A stretch of DNA of 16,158 nucleotides from Bacteroidales bacterium UBA6340. Its GTDB lineage: Bacteria; Bacteroidota; Bacteroidia; Bacteroidales; Paludibacteraceae. Of this stretch, positions 7,705-15,869 are shown in pieces (the first letter of the stretch is position 1; each line of letters opens with the position of its first letter). The notes beneath the pieces are model-generated. The model was not told the origin of the DNA. It ran no database searches and was given only the letters and a program-made list of their open reading frames with translations. A program made the translations under genes and the position numbers. The stretch lies in contig DJSG01000073.1 in the NCBI GenBank assembly GCA_002440265.1, positions 1 to 16,158 on the forward strand, in the 5' to 3' direction.

Positions 7705-8412
7705 TTATTGATAAAGAGAGTGATTGCGAAGTATCTGCACCGAGCAGTCGCCCCAGTGTTGCAGGTACCATGCGGCACTCTGCATGTTGCGGGGATCGCT
7801 GACATCCCATGCGGGGAAGCCGAACCAGTCGTCCACCGCCCAACGACGGAGTTGGCGGCAACGGCTTTGGACTACGTAGGCAACGCAGAAATAGCGATTG
7901 CCGATGTGGAAACGGTCGAGGCAGATAATGCGGTGGTGGCGGCGACTGACGAAGATATTGCGCCAGACGATGTCCGCCCGCTGCACGGCTTCGGGCTGAT
8001 AGACATCACCGTGGAGGTTAATAGTCACGGAGTCGGCATAGATAGCATAGTCGGGCGCAAGGCGGATGGGTTGGTCGGTCTGCAGGAGCAGCACGTCGTC
8101 GCGATAGATGAAACAGAGCGAGTCGGGACGGAAAGGCAGGTCGAGGAGTATGCTCTCCACGAAGCGTTTGCCGCCATACTCGGACAGGCTGTCCGCCGGA
8201 ATGAAGTGCGCGCCATACGAGCCGTCGGCGGTGTTCTGCTCCAGTTGGGGGTAGTCGGTGAAATGCCAGTAGATATGCGAGAGGCTGTCCGCGATGCGCC
8301 CCGACCGAGCATCGTACGACCAGCGGGAGGACACCGACAAGCCCTGCACGGCAGAACAGGACGTGAGGCAGGCGAGCAGAATGAGAAACAGGATGGGTTT
8401 GCGTAGTGCCAT
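7705..8412 (-). CDS. Hypothetical lipoprotein
   Basis: 235 residues, family not recognised. The N-terminus is a lipoprotein signal: MALRKP, a hydrophobic stretch, and lipobox LTSC with the lipidated Cys near residue 19. It is therefore probably anchored to the outer or inner membrane on the periplasmic side. The rest is soluble, aromatic-rich and ends WYLQHWGDCSVQILRNHSLYQ. I chose the ATG at 8412 because the signal begins there. An upstream in-frame start (8547) would add 45 residues overlapping the preceding gene. The start lies one base past the stop of the TPR/DUF6624 gene, so the two are very likely co-transcribed and may act together. Confidence 0.75.
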   Translation of the reverse strand: MALRKPILFLILLACLTSCSAVQGLSVSSRWSYDARSGRIADSLSHIYWHFTDYPQLEQNTADGSYGAHFIPADSLSEYGGKRFVESILLDLPFRPDSLCFIYRDDVLLLQTDQPIRLAPDYAIYADSVTINLHGDVYQPEAVQRADIVWRNIFVSRRHHRIICLDRFHIGNRYFCVAYVVQSRCRQLRRWAVDDWFGFPAWDVSDPRNMQSAAWYLQHWGDCSVQILRNHSLYQ

Positions 8413-8413
8413 G

Positions 8414-9205
8414 CTATTTGCTGTATTGTTGTATCCGTTGTTCCAAGAGTTGCACCTGTTGCGGGGTGAGGTCGCCCTGCTCGGCAGCCTTGCGGAAGAC
8501 GGGCAGATACTGCTGCCACTTGTCCATACCATAGTGCTGGACGACAATCCATATCGCAGAGGTGGCGTCGCCTATCTGCTTCTTGCCCAGCCAGCCACGC
8601 GCGGTGTAGAGGGAGTCCACGAAGTGCATGTGGAGGGTATCCAGACGGAGCATTTCGCGGTTGAGACTGTCCTTCTCGGGGGCATTGGCGTAGTAGGCTT
8701 GTACGTAGCGTTGGCGGATGGACTGGTCTTCGTTCCAGATGGCGTGGAGTTGCTCGTAGAGCGGGTGCTCGTACGCCGACTCGATGCGGGTCTGACGCTC
8801 TTTGCACGCGGTGGCAAAAGGTTCCCAACGCGGGTCGGAATGGAGGGAGAGCAGGTCGGCATCGGTGTCGAGACTGCGGCTGTACCAGTCGGGGAATTGC
8901 TGCATAAGCCTCGACAGACGAAGAAAAGCTGTATCGGTCTCGCCCGCACGGGCGGCACAGCAGGCAGCATTGTAGTAGTTGGCGGCACAGGCTTCGGGGT
9001 ATTTCAGTGCCTCGGCGAAGAAAGCACTGGCTCCGGCATAGTCACCCGCCATATAGCAGGAGTCGGCGGAGTGGGTCAGGGAACGAAAGTCCGCGGCGTT
9101 TGTGACGATTGACCGCGGGCGAGACGCCCGCGTCCCCGGCGTAGCAAGTGCTTCCGTCAGGACCATACATAGTGCCAAGGACAGGCACAATTTGATTGTT
9201 TTCAT
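8414..9205 (-). CDS. Exported TPR-like protein with DUF6624-like C-terminal domain
   Basis: 263 residues from the ATG at 9205. A Sec signal peptide (1 to about 21, ending ALA) is followed by ten residues encoded by a palindromic DNA repeat. Next comes a TPR-like helical region (about 40-135, including AGDYAGASAFFAEALKYPEACAANYYNAACCAARAGETDTAFLRL). The C-terminal part (about 148-258) resembles DUF6624: a basic/aspartate-rich helix, then LDTLHMHFVDSLYTARGWLGKKQIGDATSAIWIVVQHYGMDKWQQYLP. The protein stops shortly after LLEQRIQ, earlier than I recall for the family. Function is unknown; a periplasmic location is inferred. I rejected the longer start at 9304 because it begins inside the infB terminator. 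Confidence 0.78.
   Translation of the reverse strand: MKTIKLCLSLALCMVLTEALATPGTRASRPRSIVTNAADFRSLTHSADSCYMAGDYAGASAFFAEALKYPEACAANYYNAACCAARAGETDTAFLRLSRLMQQFPDWYSRSLDTDADLLSLHSDPRWEPFATACKERQTRIESAYEHPLYEQLHAIWNEDQSIRQRYVQAYYANAPEKDSLNREMLRLDTLHMHFVDSLYTARGWLGKKQIGDATSAIWIVVQHYGMDKWQQYLPVFRKAAEQGDLTPQQVQLLEQRIQQYSK
9113..9140 (+). repeat. Dispersed palindromic repeat, copy B, inside a coding region
   Basis: A perfect 8-base-pair stem with loop AGA spans 9114-9132 (CGCGGGCG / CGCCCGCG). The 28-base element matches copy A (minus strand, 2309-2336) at 23 positions, with a compensated stem change. In the minus-strand gene it encodes residues about 22-31 (TPGTRASRPR), directly after the signal peptide, without breaking the frame. 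Confidence 0.7.
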
Positions 9206-9231
9206 ATTATAGGTGTCTATAAATTTCGGGC

Positions 9232-9251
9232 GACCCGCGAGAGACCCGCGA
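9232..9251. repeat. 9-bp direct repeat in GC-rich patch upstream of the TPR/DUF6624 gene
   Basis: GACCCGCGA occurs at 9232-9240 and 9243-9251, next to CGGG-CGA-CCCG (9227-9237). The patch is much more GC-rich than the bases around it and recalls the palindromic repeat 100 bases away. It may be a decayed further copy. No clear promoter for the 9205 start was found in this gap. Confidence 0.4.
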
Positions 9252-9290
9252 TAAAATGCCGAGGGATTCACTCTGACAATTGCACAACAA

Positions 9291-9327
9291 AAGAGGCTAA
9301 CCAACTATTACAGTCAGATAGCCTCTT
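9291..9327 (-). terminator. Terminator of the rimP-nusA-infB operon
   Basis: AAGAGGCTA (9291-9299) and TAGCCTCTT (9319-9327) form a perfect 9-base-pair stem with a 19-base loop, 11 bases past the infB stop. On the minus strand the stem runs into TTGTTG, a modest U-rich tail. Position and symmetry support an intrinsic terminator; the large loop makes it somewhat weaker than usual. Confidence 0.7.
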
Positions 9328-9337
9328 ATTGATTGGT

Positions 9338-12142
9338 TTATAGCGATTTGGCAACCTCCACTTGCTCGAAGGTCTCTATGAGGTCGCCCTCGACCACGTC
9401 GTTGAAGTTCTTGATACTCAAGCCACATTCGGTGTTGACGCCCGCCTCCTTGATGTCGTCCTTGCCGTGCTTGAGCGACGAGAGTTCGCCCGTGTGAATG
9501 ACAATACCATCACGGATGACACGGCATTTGTTGGCGCGTTTCGCCTTGCCCTCACGCACGATACAACCGGCGATAGTGCCCACCTTGGAGATGTGGAACG
9601 TCTGCAAGACTTCGAGGGTGGCGGTGACTTCCTCCTTGATTTCGGGGGAGAGCATACCTGCCATAGCCGCCTTGATTTCCTCGATGGCGTCGTAGATGAT
9701 GGAGTAGATGCGGATGTCCACCTCCTCGCTGTCCGCCATCTTGCGCGCAGTGCCGGTAGGACGGACGTTGAAGCCCACGATGATGGCGTCGGAAGCGGCT
9801 GCGAGCAGCACATCGCTGTCGGAGATGGCACCGACGGCACCGTGAATGACATTGACCTGGATATTCTCGGTGGAGAGTTTGATGAGCGAGTCGCTGAGGG
9901 CTTCCACAGAACCGTCCACGTCGCCCTTGACGATGATGTTGAGTTCCTTGAAGTCGCCGATAGCGAGACGTCGTCCGATTTCATCGAGTCCGACGTGCTT
10001 CTTGGTGCGGATGGATTGCTCGCGTTGCAGTTGCTCGCGCTTGTTGGCAATCTCGCGTGCCTCCTGCTCGGTGGGCAGGACATTGAACTCGTCACCCGCC
10101 TGCGGCGCACCGTTGAGACCGAGGATAAGGCACGGTTCGCCCGGGAGTGCCTCGGTGATTTTCTGTCCGCGCTCGTTGAACATCGCCTTGATTTTGCCGT
10201 GGTAGGTGCCCGCGAGGACGATGTCGCCCATGTGAAGCGTGCCGTCGCTGACGAGGACAGTAGCCACATAGCCGCGCCCTTTGTCGAGTGAAGACTCGAT
10301 GATAGAGCCCTTGGCACGGCGTTTCGGGTTCGCTTTGAGGTCGAGCATCTCGGCTTCGAGGAGGACTTTTTCGAGAAGTTCATAGACGCCCGCGCCGGTC
10401 TTGGCGGAGATGTCCTGACTCTGGTAGGGTCCGCCCCAGTCCTCGACGAGGATATTCATGTTGGAGAGTTGCTCCTTGATTTTGTCAGGGTTGGCACCGG
10501 GCTTGTCGCACTTGTTGATAGCAAATATCATCGGCACGCCGGCAGCCTGTGCGTGGTTGATGGCCTCGACGGTCTGCGGCATGACAGCATCGTCGGCAGC
10601 CACAATGATGATGGCGATATCCGTGACCTTGGCACCACGCGCACGCATGGCGGTGAAGGCTTCGTGCCCCGGGGTGTCGAGGAAGGTGATGTGCTGTCCG
10701 TTCTTGAGTTTGACGTTGTAAGCACCGATGTGCTGGGTGATACCGCCCGCCTCGCCGGCGATGACGTTGGTGTTGCGGATATGGTCGAGGAGCGAGGTCT
10801 TACCGTGGTCCACGTGACCCATGACGGTGACGATTGGGCAGCGCGGTACGAGGTCTTCGTCGCGTATCTCCTCGTCGGCGTTGATTTCCTCCACCACGTG
10901 TGCTGCCACGAACTCGGTGGAGTAGCCGAACTCTTCTGCCACGAGGTTGATAGTCTCGGCGTCAAGACGCTGGTTGATGCTGACCATGATGCCGAGCATC
11001 ATGCATGTGCCGATGACCTTGGTGACAGGCACGTTCATCATCACGGCGAGGTCGTTGGCTGTTACGAACTCGGTGAGTTTCAGCACTTTGCTCTGTGCCT
11101 GCTCCTGTGCATGCGCCTGTGCCATCTTCTCGCGTTCCTGCTCGCGGCGCTCGCGCTTGTGCTTGCTGGTCGAGGTCTTGCCCTTCTGACCTTGCAGGCG
11201 TTGGATGGTCTCTTTTATCTGACGCTGTACTGCCTCGTCGTCCACCTCGGGCTTGAAGCCTTTGCCCTTCTGCGGTTTGTTCTTGGGTTTTTGGTTGCGC
11301 GCATCGTTGATGTCCACCTTGTTTTGCTTGATGCGCTCGCGTTTACGTTTCTCGCCGTCCTGCTTGGGACCTGCTGCAGCGGGGGTGCCGCCCTTGCGCT
11401 GCTGCTCGCGTGCCTCACGCTCACGGCGTTTCTCCTCTTTGGTCTTCTGCTTGGGGTGCGTAGCCTGGTTGATGCTGCTCAGGTCAATCTTTCCGACTAC
11501 CTTGGGCGCATTCTTCAGAACGGGCTTGCCCAATGTGAAGACTTCGGGCTCCTCTTTCTTGGGAGCCTCTGCTTGGGCTTGGGGAGCGGGCTCTGCCTTG
11601 GGTGCTTCAGGAGTCTTTGTTTCCTTAACATCCTTTTGTTCAGCCTTTTGCGCTTCGGCAGCCTTGTGTGCTGCTTCCTCACGCGCAGCCTCTGCGGCAC
11701 GTGCTTGTGCCTCTGCTTGGGCTTTGGCACGTGCCTCTTCCTCCTCTTTGGCGCGGCGTGCGGCTTCTTCTGCCTCACGTGCTTTTGCCTCCTCTTGTGC
11801 CTTGCGGACAGCCTCTTCCTTGGATTTTTTGTCAGCGTCAAGGTCTATCTTACCCACCAACTTCGGCTTTGGTACCTCGGTGGGGATATGCTCGGGCTGC
11901 TTGGGCTCGATGGTGACGGACTTGGGTATTTCACGTTCTTGGCGCAGTTGTGCCTGACGTTCTGCCTCGAGTTTAAGGGCCATATCCTTGTTAAATTCTT
12001 TAGCAAGCAACAGGTACAAGTCGTCTTCGATACGGGTGTTCGGGTCCGTAGCGATTTCCTTACCCTGCTTCTTACAGAATTCCACGGCGGTGGACATGCC
12101 GATGTTCAATTCTTTACAAGCCTTGATAAGTTTTATTGCCAT
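9338..12142 (-). CDS. infB: Translation initiation factor IF-2
   Basis: 934 residues from the ATG at 12142. IF-2 is the GTPase that brings initiator tRNA to the 30S subunit and promotes 50S joining. The N-terminus ([30 protein letters not shown]) is an IF2_N module. A long charged linker follows, very rich in Ala, Glu, Lys and Gln (about 90-370), then a second IF2_N module ([18 protein letters not shown]...). The GTPase domain has G1 GHVDHGKT (Lys448), G3 DTPGHEAF, G4 NKCD and G5 SAK. Domains II, III and C2 are complete and end [10 protein letters not shown]. The in-frame extension to 12268 would overlap nusA and was rejected. It is the last gene of the rimP-nusA-infB operon, 58 bases after nusA. 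Confidence 0.98.
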   Translation of the reverse strand: MAIKLIKACKELNIGMSTAVEFCKKQGKEIATDPNTRIEDDLYLLLAKEFNKDMALKLEAERQAQLRQEREIPKSVTIEPKQPEHIPTEVPKPKLVGKIDLDADKKSKEEAVRKAQEEAKAREAEEAARRAKEEEEARAKAQAEAQARAAEAAREEAAHKAAEAQKAEQKDVKETKTPEAPKAEPAPQAQAEAPKKEEPEVFTLGKPVLKNAPKVVGKIDLSSINQATHPKQKTKEEKRREREAREQQRKGGTPAAAGPKQDGEKRKRERIKQNKVDINDARNQKPKNKPQKGKGFKPEVDDEAVQRQIKETIQRLQGQKGKTSTSKHKRERREQEREKMAQAHAQEQAQSKVLKLTEFVTANDLAVMMNVPVTKVIGTCMMLGIMVSINQRLDAETINLVAEEFGYSTEFVAAHVVEEINADEEIRDEDLVPRCPIVTVMGHVDHGKTSLLDHIRNTNVIAGEAGGITQHIGAYNVKLKNGQHITFLDTPGHEAFTAMRARGAKVTDIAIIIVAADDAVMPQTVEAINHAQAAGVPMIFAINKCDKPGANPDKIKEQLSNMNILVEDWGGPYQSQDISAKTGAGVYELLEKVLLEAEMLDLKANPKRRAKGSIIESSLDKGRGYVATVLVSDGTLHMGDIVLAGTYHGKIKAMFNERGQKITEALPGEPCLILGLNGAPQAGDEFNVLPTEQEAREIANKREQLQREQSIRTKKHVGLDEIGRRLAIGDFKELNIIVKGDVDGSVEALSDSLIKLSTENIQVNVIHGAVGAISDSDVLLAAASDAIIVGFNVRPTGTARKMADSEEVDIRIYSIIYDAIEEIKAAMAGMLSPEIKEEVTATLEVLQTFHISKVGTIAGCIVREGKAKRANKCRVIRDGIVIHTGELSSLKHGKDDIKEAGVNTECGLSIKNFNDVVEGDLIETFEQVEVAKSL

Positions 12143-12178
12143 CTCGTGAATCTGATTTTTATTGTTTTTGTTACACCT

Positions 12179-12193
12179 TATATATATATATAT
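12179..12193. repeat. TA dinucleotide run in the nusA-infB spacer
   Basis: An uninterrupted TA alternation of about 15 bases lies in the 58-base gap between the nusA stop (12201) and the infB start (12142). It may simply keep the infB start region unstructured, or it may be a slippage-prone tract. No promoter match is seen there. Confidence 0.6.
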
Positions 12194-12200
12194 TAGGAGA

Positions 12201-13460
12201 TTAGTTCTCCTCGAACTCGGCTGCGAGGATACGCAGTACGTCGTCAATGGTCTCCTCTTCGAGGTCAACGCGCTTCATGAGTTCCTCTTTGGACAGAGCC
12301 AATACCGATTTGGCGGTATCCAAGCCCACAGCCTTGAAGGCATCGAGTACCCATTGGTCGATTTCGTCGTTGAACTCGTCCAAGTAGATGTCCTCGCTCT
12401 CGGCATCGTCCATCTCACGATAAACGTCTATCTGATAGCCTGTTAGCATACTTGCCAACTTGATGTTGTAGCCGCCCTTACCGATAGCCAGACTGACCTC
12501 GTCGGGTTTGAGGAATACCTCCACTTTCTTCTCTTCCTCGTTGATGTTCATCGACGAAATTTTGGCAGGAGCCAAGGCGCGTTGCACATAGAGGTTGAGG
12601 TTGCTGGTGTAGTGGATAACATCGATGTTCTCGTTGCGCAACTCGCGCACGATACCATGAATACGGGCACCTTTGATACCTACGCAGGCACCGACAGGGT
12701 CAATGCGGTCGTCAAATGACTCCACTGCCACTTTGGCACGCTCACCCGGTATGCGGGCGATGTTCTTGATGGCAATCAGACCATCGTGCACCTCGGGCAC
12801 TTCCTGCTCAAACAGACGCTGCAAGAACAGCGGCGATGTACGCGAGAGGATGATTTTGGGGTTCTGGTTCTTGTTATCCACTTGTACCACTACGGCGCGC
12901 ACGGTGTCGCCCTTGCGGTAGAAGTCGCTGGGTATTTGGTTCTGCTTGGGCAGGTAGAGTTCGTTGCCATCCTCGTCGAGGAGCAGCATCTCTTTCTTCC
13001 AAACCTGATAGAGTTCGCCGCTCACCACCTGTCCGAGCATGTCGGAGTAGCGCAAATAGAGGTTCTCCTTCTGCAGGTCGAGGATACGGCTTGCAAGCGT
13101 CTGGCGCAGGTTCAGTATCATACGGCGACCAAACGACATAAAGTCCACTTTGTCAGTTACTTCCTCGCCCACTTCGGCTTCGTCGTCCAACTTCAGCGCC
13201 TCGGTGATACCGATTTGCGTGTTGGGGTTCGCCACGTCGTCGTCCTCCATGACCAGGCGGTTGCGGTAGATTTCGAGGTCGCCCTTGTCGGGGTTGATAA
13301 TCACGTCGTAGTTGGCATCCGAGCCGTACATCTTGGCGATGACATTGCGGAAAGAATCCTCCAGCACATTGATAAACGTCTGGCGGTCAATGTTCTTGAG
13401 TTCTTTGAACTCCGAGAAGATGTCAATCAGGTTGATTGACTTTTGCGATTTTGTTGCCAT
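12201..13460 (-). CDS. nusA: Transcription termination/antitermination factor NusA
   Basis: 419 residues. NusA binds RNA polymerase and nascent RNA and sets pausing, termination and antitermination. The domain order is standard: an N-terminal polymerase-binding domain (1 to about 135), S1 (about 138-205), KH1 (about 235-300, with PGERAKVAV and [18 protein letters not shown]), and KH2 (about 305-350, with [13 protein letters not shown]). A short acidic tail (350-419, rich in Asp/Glu) follows, as is common in Bacteroidetes; there are no full enterobacterial-type C-terminal repeats. It starts 39 bases after the rimP stop and is followed by infB, the conserved operon order. Confidence 0.98.
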   Translation of the reverse strand: MATKSQKSINLIDIFSEFKELKNIDRQTFINVLEDSFRNVIAKMYGSDANYDVIINPDKGDLEIYRNRLVMEDDDVANPNTQIGITEALKLDDEAEVGEEVTDKVDFMSFGRRMILNLRQTLASRILDLQKENLYLRYSDMLGQVVSGELYQVWKKEMLLLDEDGNELYLPKQNQIPSDFYRKGDTVRAVVVQVDNKNQNPKIILSRTSPLFLQRLFEQEVPEVHDGLIAIKNIARIPGERAKVAVESFDDRIDPVGACVGIKGARIHGIVRELRNENIDVIHYTSNLNLYVQRALAPAKISSMNINEEEKKVEVFLKPDEVSLAIGKGGYNIKLASMLTGYQIDVYREMDDAESEDIYLDEFNDEIDQWVLDAFKAVGLDTAKSVLALSKEELMKRVDLEEETIDDVLRILAAEFEEN

Positions 13461-13499
13461 TTGTATCTTTTTTATTCTTAATTCGTTAGGGGTTAGAGG

Positions 13500-13967
13500 T
13501 CAGACTTTGAGGTCGTACCTTGTGTATTTGACGCCGGTGTACGGGAAAGTGAGTGTCTGAATCTGCTTTTGTTTGCGCTTCTTGCCCTCCACTGCCACCA
13601 TCACTTCGGCGTCAATGCTGAATGTATCGTCGTCCACAGACACCAACTGACCGCGGTATTTCTTGCCGTCCGCTGCCAGCACCTCCACGTCGTGCCCGAC
13701 GTTCTTGGTGTACTGCATCTTGGATTTGAACGGGTCGGTCAGGCTCACGCTGCCCACTTCCAGCGAGTAGTCATCCTCGCCGGCGGCATCCAACTGCTCC
13801 ACTATATAGCGGTTCAGTTCAGCACAGAAGTCCACATCCACGCCTTCCAGCCTGTCCACCTCCACAAGGATGTCGTTCTGCGCACTCACCGTGAGCGTTA
13901 TCAACTCATAGCCCGTGCCTGCCAGTTTCTCCTCAATCCAAGTCTGTATCTGTTGCTTATCCATCAT
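13500..13967 (-). CDS. rimP: Ribosome maturation factor RimP
   Basis: 155 residues from the ATG at 13967; the next codon (13964) is also ATG and equally possible. RimP assists 30S subunit assembly. The N-terminal domain (about 1-85) has the family pattern VEVDRLEGVDVDFCAELNRYIVEQLD and YSLEVGSVSLTDPFKSKMQY. The C-terminal SH3-like barrel (about 88-154) contains GHDVEVLAADGKKYRGQLVSVDDDTFSI and ends KYTRYDLKV. A longer frame to 14063 was rejected because its TTG start codon is the promoter -33 box itself. It is the first gene of the rimP-nusA-infB operon. Confidence 0.96.
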   Translation of the reverse strand: MMDKQQIQTWIEEKLAGTGYELITLTVSAQNDILVEVDRLEGVDVDFCAELNRYIVEQLDAAGEDDYSLEVGSVSLTDPFKSKMQYTKNVGHDVEVLAADGKKYRGQLVSVDDDTFSIDAEVMVAVEGKKRKQKQIQTLTFPYTGVKYTRYDLKV

Positions 13968-13993
13968 CGTCTGTTGCTGATTTCTACATAACA

Positions 13994-14019
13994 CGAGGGA
14001 ACCTTTTCGGGTCCCCTCG
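13994..14019 (-). promoter_or_regulatory. Leader hairpin of the rimP operon mRNA
   Basis: In the minus-strand transcript CGAGGGGACC and GGUUCCCUCG form a 10-base-pair stem with one G-U pair and a six-base loop CGAAAA. It begins within about 10 bases of the expected transcription start and ends 26 bases before the rimP start. No U run follows, so it is not a normal terminator. It may stabilise the 5' end or take part in control of the operon. Confidence 0.55.
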
Positions 14020-14032
14020 CTCAATTCGGCTG

Positions 14033-14063
14033 CAAAGGTACAACTTATTTCGCATATATGCAA
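14033..14063 (-). promoter_or_regulatory. Bacteroidetes-type promoter for rimP-nusA-infB
   Basis: On the minus strand TTG (14063-14061), a 20-base spacer and TACCTTTG (14040-14033) give an exact match to the Bacteroidetes form. Expected start of transcription is near 14026, about 59 bases before the rimP ATG. Confidence 0.85.
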
Positions 14064-14105
14064 GCAGTTGTTCTGTTTTTTTGCAATAAGCGGCTGTTTT
14101 GCTGC

Positions 14106-14948
14106 TCAATGTGTACAAATATCCACAGCAGACAGTTGTAGAGTCTTGTATTCGTCTATGGTTCGGGATAGCCACTCTTCGAGGTGGAGAGATGTGTCGG
14201 ATATGCGGTTTTTGATGATGTCCCTGCGATTCCATATTGTCCGGTCTGTCTTGTTCAGCAGATAGGCAATGTCGGAGCAGTCGAAACCCAACGTAGCCAG
14301 GACGAGGTATTGCAGGTCGCTGTCGGTAAGGGTAGGGTAGCGTTGCTGCAGGTATGGTATATAGCCGTTGTATGCTTGATTGAACTCCTTCATAAAAGCC
14401 TGCCACTTAACAGGATTGGCAAAAGAATAGCCGTCCAGATACTGCTGCAACCACTTGGGAATGCCCGTATTGGAAGTTTGTGCATATTGACGAATATGTC
14501 GGGCTAACTCTATGCGCTCCACCAACACACGGTGCATGGCCTCACGTTTGGTGTTGAGTTCTGCGTTCAGACGCTTGATGCGGGCTTGCGCCAGTTGTTT
14601 GTCCGCTTCTGCTCGGAGTTGCTCTAATCTGTGCGCTTCTGCTAACTTGGCTTTTTCCGCTTCATATTTCATATATTCGATACTGCGTTTTTGATTTTGG
14701 TGTTCTTCCCACAACCGGAACATGAGCAATATCATGCATACGCCACAGGCGATGGTGAAGATATCGCGCCATTCTGCGGGGATATGTATGCCCATTACGC
14801 CAAGAGACATGAGATATGGGGTATTTGAGGCGGTATTCATGGCAATGGACGTGCAGTTTGACGCTGTGCAATGGTCTGAAAAACAGAGCGTTACTCCTAA
14901 TAGAGCAAACGAAAATACGGTGCGCATTGTCAGGTAATTATTTTTCAT
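14106..14948 (-). CDS. Membrane-anchored HTH (LuxR-like) regulator without TPR domain
   Basis: 280 residues. It has a hydrophobic N-terminus (about 8-23, signal-like), a short probably periplasmic stretch with three Cys, and a membrane segment (about 61-79). A long charged coiled coil follows (about 83-150, rich in Glu/Lys/Ala), then a C-terminal helix-turn-helix region (about 205-252: LTDSDLQYLVLATLGFDCSDIAYLLNKTDRTIWNRRDIIKNRI). This tail resembles that of Bacteroidetes membrane regulators which normally have N-terminal TPR repeats; none are present. It would place a DNA-binding domain in the cytoplasm on a coiled-coil stalk. It lies next to the rimP promoter and is transcribed divergently from the PH-like gene through overlapping promoters. 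Its target genes are unknown. Confidence 0.8.
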   Translation of the reverse strand: MKNNYLTMRTVFSFALLGVTLCFSDHCTASNCTSIAMNTASNTPYLMSLGVMGIHIPAEWRDIFTIACGVCMILLMFRLWEEHQNQKRSIEYMKYEAEKAKLAEAHRLEQLRAEADKQLAQARIKRLNAELNTKREAMHRVLVERIELARHIRQYAQTSNTGIPKWLQQYLDGYSFANPVKWQAFMKEFNQAYNGYIPYLQQRYPTLTDSDLQYLVLATLGFDCSDIAYLLNKTDRTIWNRRDIIKNRISDTSLHLEEWLSRTIDEYKTLQLSAVDICTH

Positions 14949-15031
14949 TGCGATAAAATGCGTATATTGATTATCAATAAGTTATAGTATATTGTATTCA
15001 CTGTCAGGTAAGAATTTAAGTGACTGTCCGT

Positions 15032-15062
15032 TTGCTTATGTCACACGATTGCTCTACCTTTG
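15032..15062 (+). promoter_or_regulatory. Promoter for the PH-like membrane protein
   Basis: TTG (15032-15034), a 20-base spacer and TACCTTTG (15055-15062) match the Bacteroidetes promoter exactly. Transcription would start near 15069, about 68 bases before the ATG at 15137. It overlaps, face to face, a minus-strand promoter. Confidence 0.8.
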
Positions 15063-15068
15063 CAGCGG

Positions 15069-15099
15069 CAAAAGTATAAAGAATATGTTGTACTTGCAA
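15069..15099 (-). promoter_or_regulatory. Promoter for the membrane-anchored HTH regulator
   Basis: On the minus strand TTG (15099-15097), a 20-base spacer and TACTTTTG (15076-15069) match the Bacteroidetes promoter. Its -7 box lies only six bases from the -7 box of the plus-strand promoter. Expected start is near 15062, about 114 bases before the regulator's ATG at 14948. Confidence 0.7.
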
Positions 15100-15136
15100 G
15101 TGAATCGTTTTTATTAACTCTAAAAATCTACATTTT

Positions 15137-15658
15137 ATGGAAACAATTTCCAAGTGCTGTGCTATGAGCACCTCGACGAAGGTCATTACGATTGTGTTTT
15201 CGGTGATTATCATTGTGGCAATCATTTCGTTGGTACGCGGGGCGACGGTGAGCCACTATTCTACCGGTATCAAGATACTGCAGGGGGTGGTGGCAGGACT
15301 ATTGGCGATGCTAATGATAGTGACCGTGGTGCATACGCCAAGACAAGTGGCTGTGAATCAGGAAGAAATAAGCATACGACTGCTTTGCCGGACTATACAT
15401 GTTCCTGTGCAAGAGGTGGACTCTGTAGGGTATTATCCGTGCGGTGTCCCGAGTGTCCGTCTGTGTGGTGCGGGGCAGTTCTTCGGTAATCTCGGACTAT
15501 TCAACAGCGAGGTGTGCGGGACATACTACTCGTTGGTATCAAGGAGCAAGAATGTGTGCATTATCTACCGCAAAGGCAAGAAACCGATAGCCGTGAGTGT
15601 GGACAAGCCTGAGATATTTGCCGGATTAGGAACTGACCCAACCACCCCTATGCAGTAG
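15137..15658 (+). CDS. Membrane protein with bacterial PH-like domain
   Basis: 173 residues. Two membrane segments (about 15-33 and 45-65) are followed by a soluble domain (about 72-163). That domain resembles bacterial PH-like domains of Bacteroidetes, in particular GNLGLFNSEVCGTYYSLVSRSKNVCIIYRKGKKPIAVSVDKPEIFAG. The domain is probably on the cytoplasmic side. Its role is unknown; such proteins are often small membrane proteins of no assigned function. An alternative ATG at residue 10 (15164) is possible, but the start at 15137 sits well downstream of the promoter and is preferred. It is the only plus-strand gene in the window and is divergent from the HTH regulator. A terminator lies 90 bases downstream. 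Confidence 0.8.
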   Translation: METISKCCAMSTSTKVITIVFSVIIIVAIISLVRGATVSHYSTGIKILQGVVAGLLAMLMIVTVVHTPRQVAVNQEEISIRLLCRTIHVPVQEVDSVGYYPCGVPSVRLCGAGQFFGNLGLFNSEVCGTYYSLVSRSKNVCIIYRKGKKPIAVSVDKPEIFAGLGTDPTTPMQ

Positions 15659-15703
15659 GGTGACTTCATCATCCGTAGCAGGGCGGCTTCATCATCCTTT
15701 GTA
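15658..15703. repeat. Imperfect 23-bp tandem duplication at the end of the PH-like gene
   Basis: Two 23-base units (15658-15680 and 15681-15703) share GGG and CTTCATCATCC at the same places and differ at a few positions. The first unit begins at the last base of the stop codon, so the protein is unaffected. Confidence 0.6.
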
Positions 15704-15748
15704 CAAAAAGGGAAGATTGGTTTTGTCCGGTTTGTGTATGCGAGAAGG

Positions 15749-15778
15749 AATGCTCTCTCCCAAACAGGAGAGGGCATT
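15749..15778 (+). terminator. Intrinsic terminator after the PH-like gene
   Basis: AATGCTCTCTCC and GGAGAGGGCATT form a 12-base-pair stem with one G-U pair and a six-base loop CAAACA, followed by a T-rich tail (TTTTGTTTT, 15777-15785). It is the clearest terminator in the window and ends plus-strand transcription from 15137. Confidence 0.9.
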
Positions 15779-15869
15779 TTGTTTTGTGGCAGACGGAGTG
15801 ACTGTCCGCAGGGAGGAAGTGTTGCATTTATCTTTTGCGGAACTTGTATGGTTCCGATATTGACGGCTT

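Noticed and set aside
8413..8547. 45-residue N-terminal extension of the lipoprotein
   Set aside because: It overlaps the preceding gene, and the lipoprotein signal peptide begins exactly at the ATG at 8412.
9206..9304. 33-residue N-terminal extension of the TPR/DUF6624 protein
   Set aside because: It starts inside the terminator loop of the infB operon and would hide the signal peptide.
10469..12196. 575-residue plus-strand open frame opposite infB
   Set aside because: It is the antisense shadow of the infB coding region; the Leu/Cys-rich peptide reflects infB codon composition, and the minus-strand protein is unmistakable IF-2.
12143..12268. 42-residue N-terminal extension of infB
   Set aside because: It would overlap the end of nusA and crosses the TA run; the IF2_N domain begins at the ATG at 12142.
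13500..14063. Longer rimP reading frame of 187 residues
   Set aside because: Its TTG start is the -33 box of the promoter, so the transcript begins downstream of it; RimP homology begins at the ATG pair at 13967/13964.
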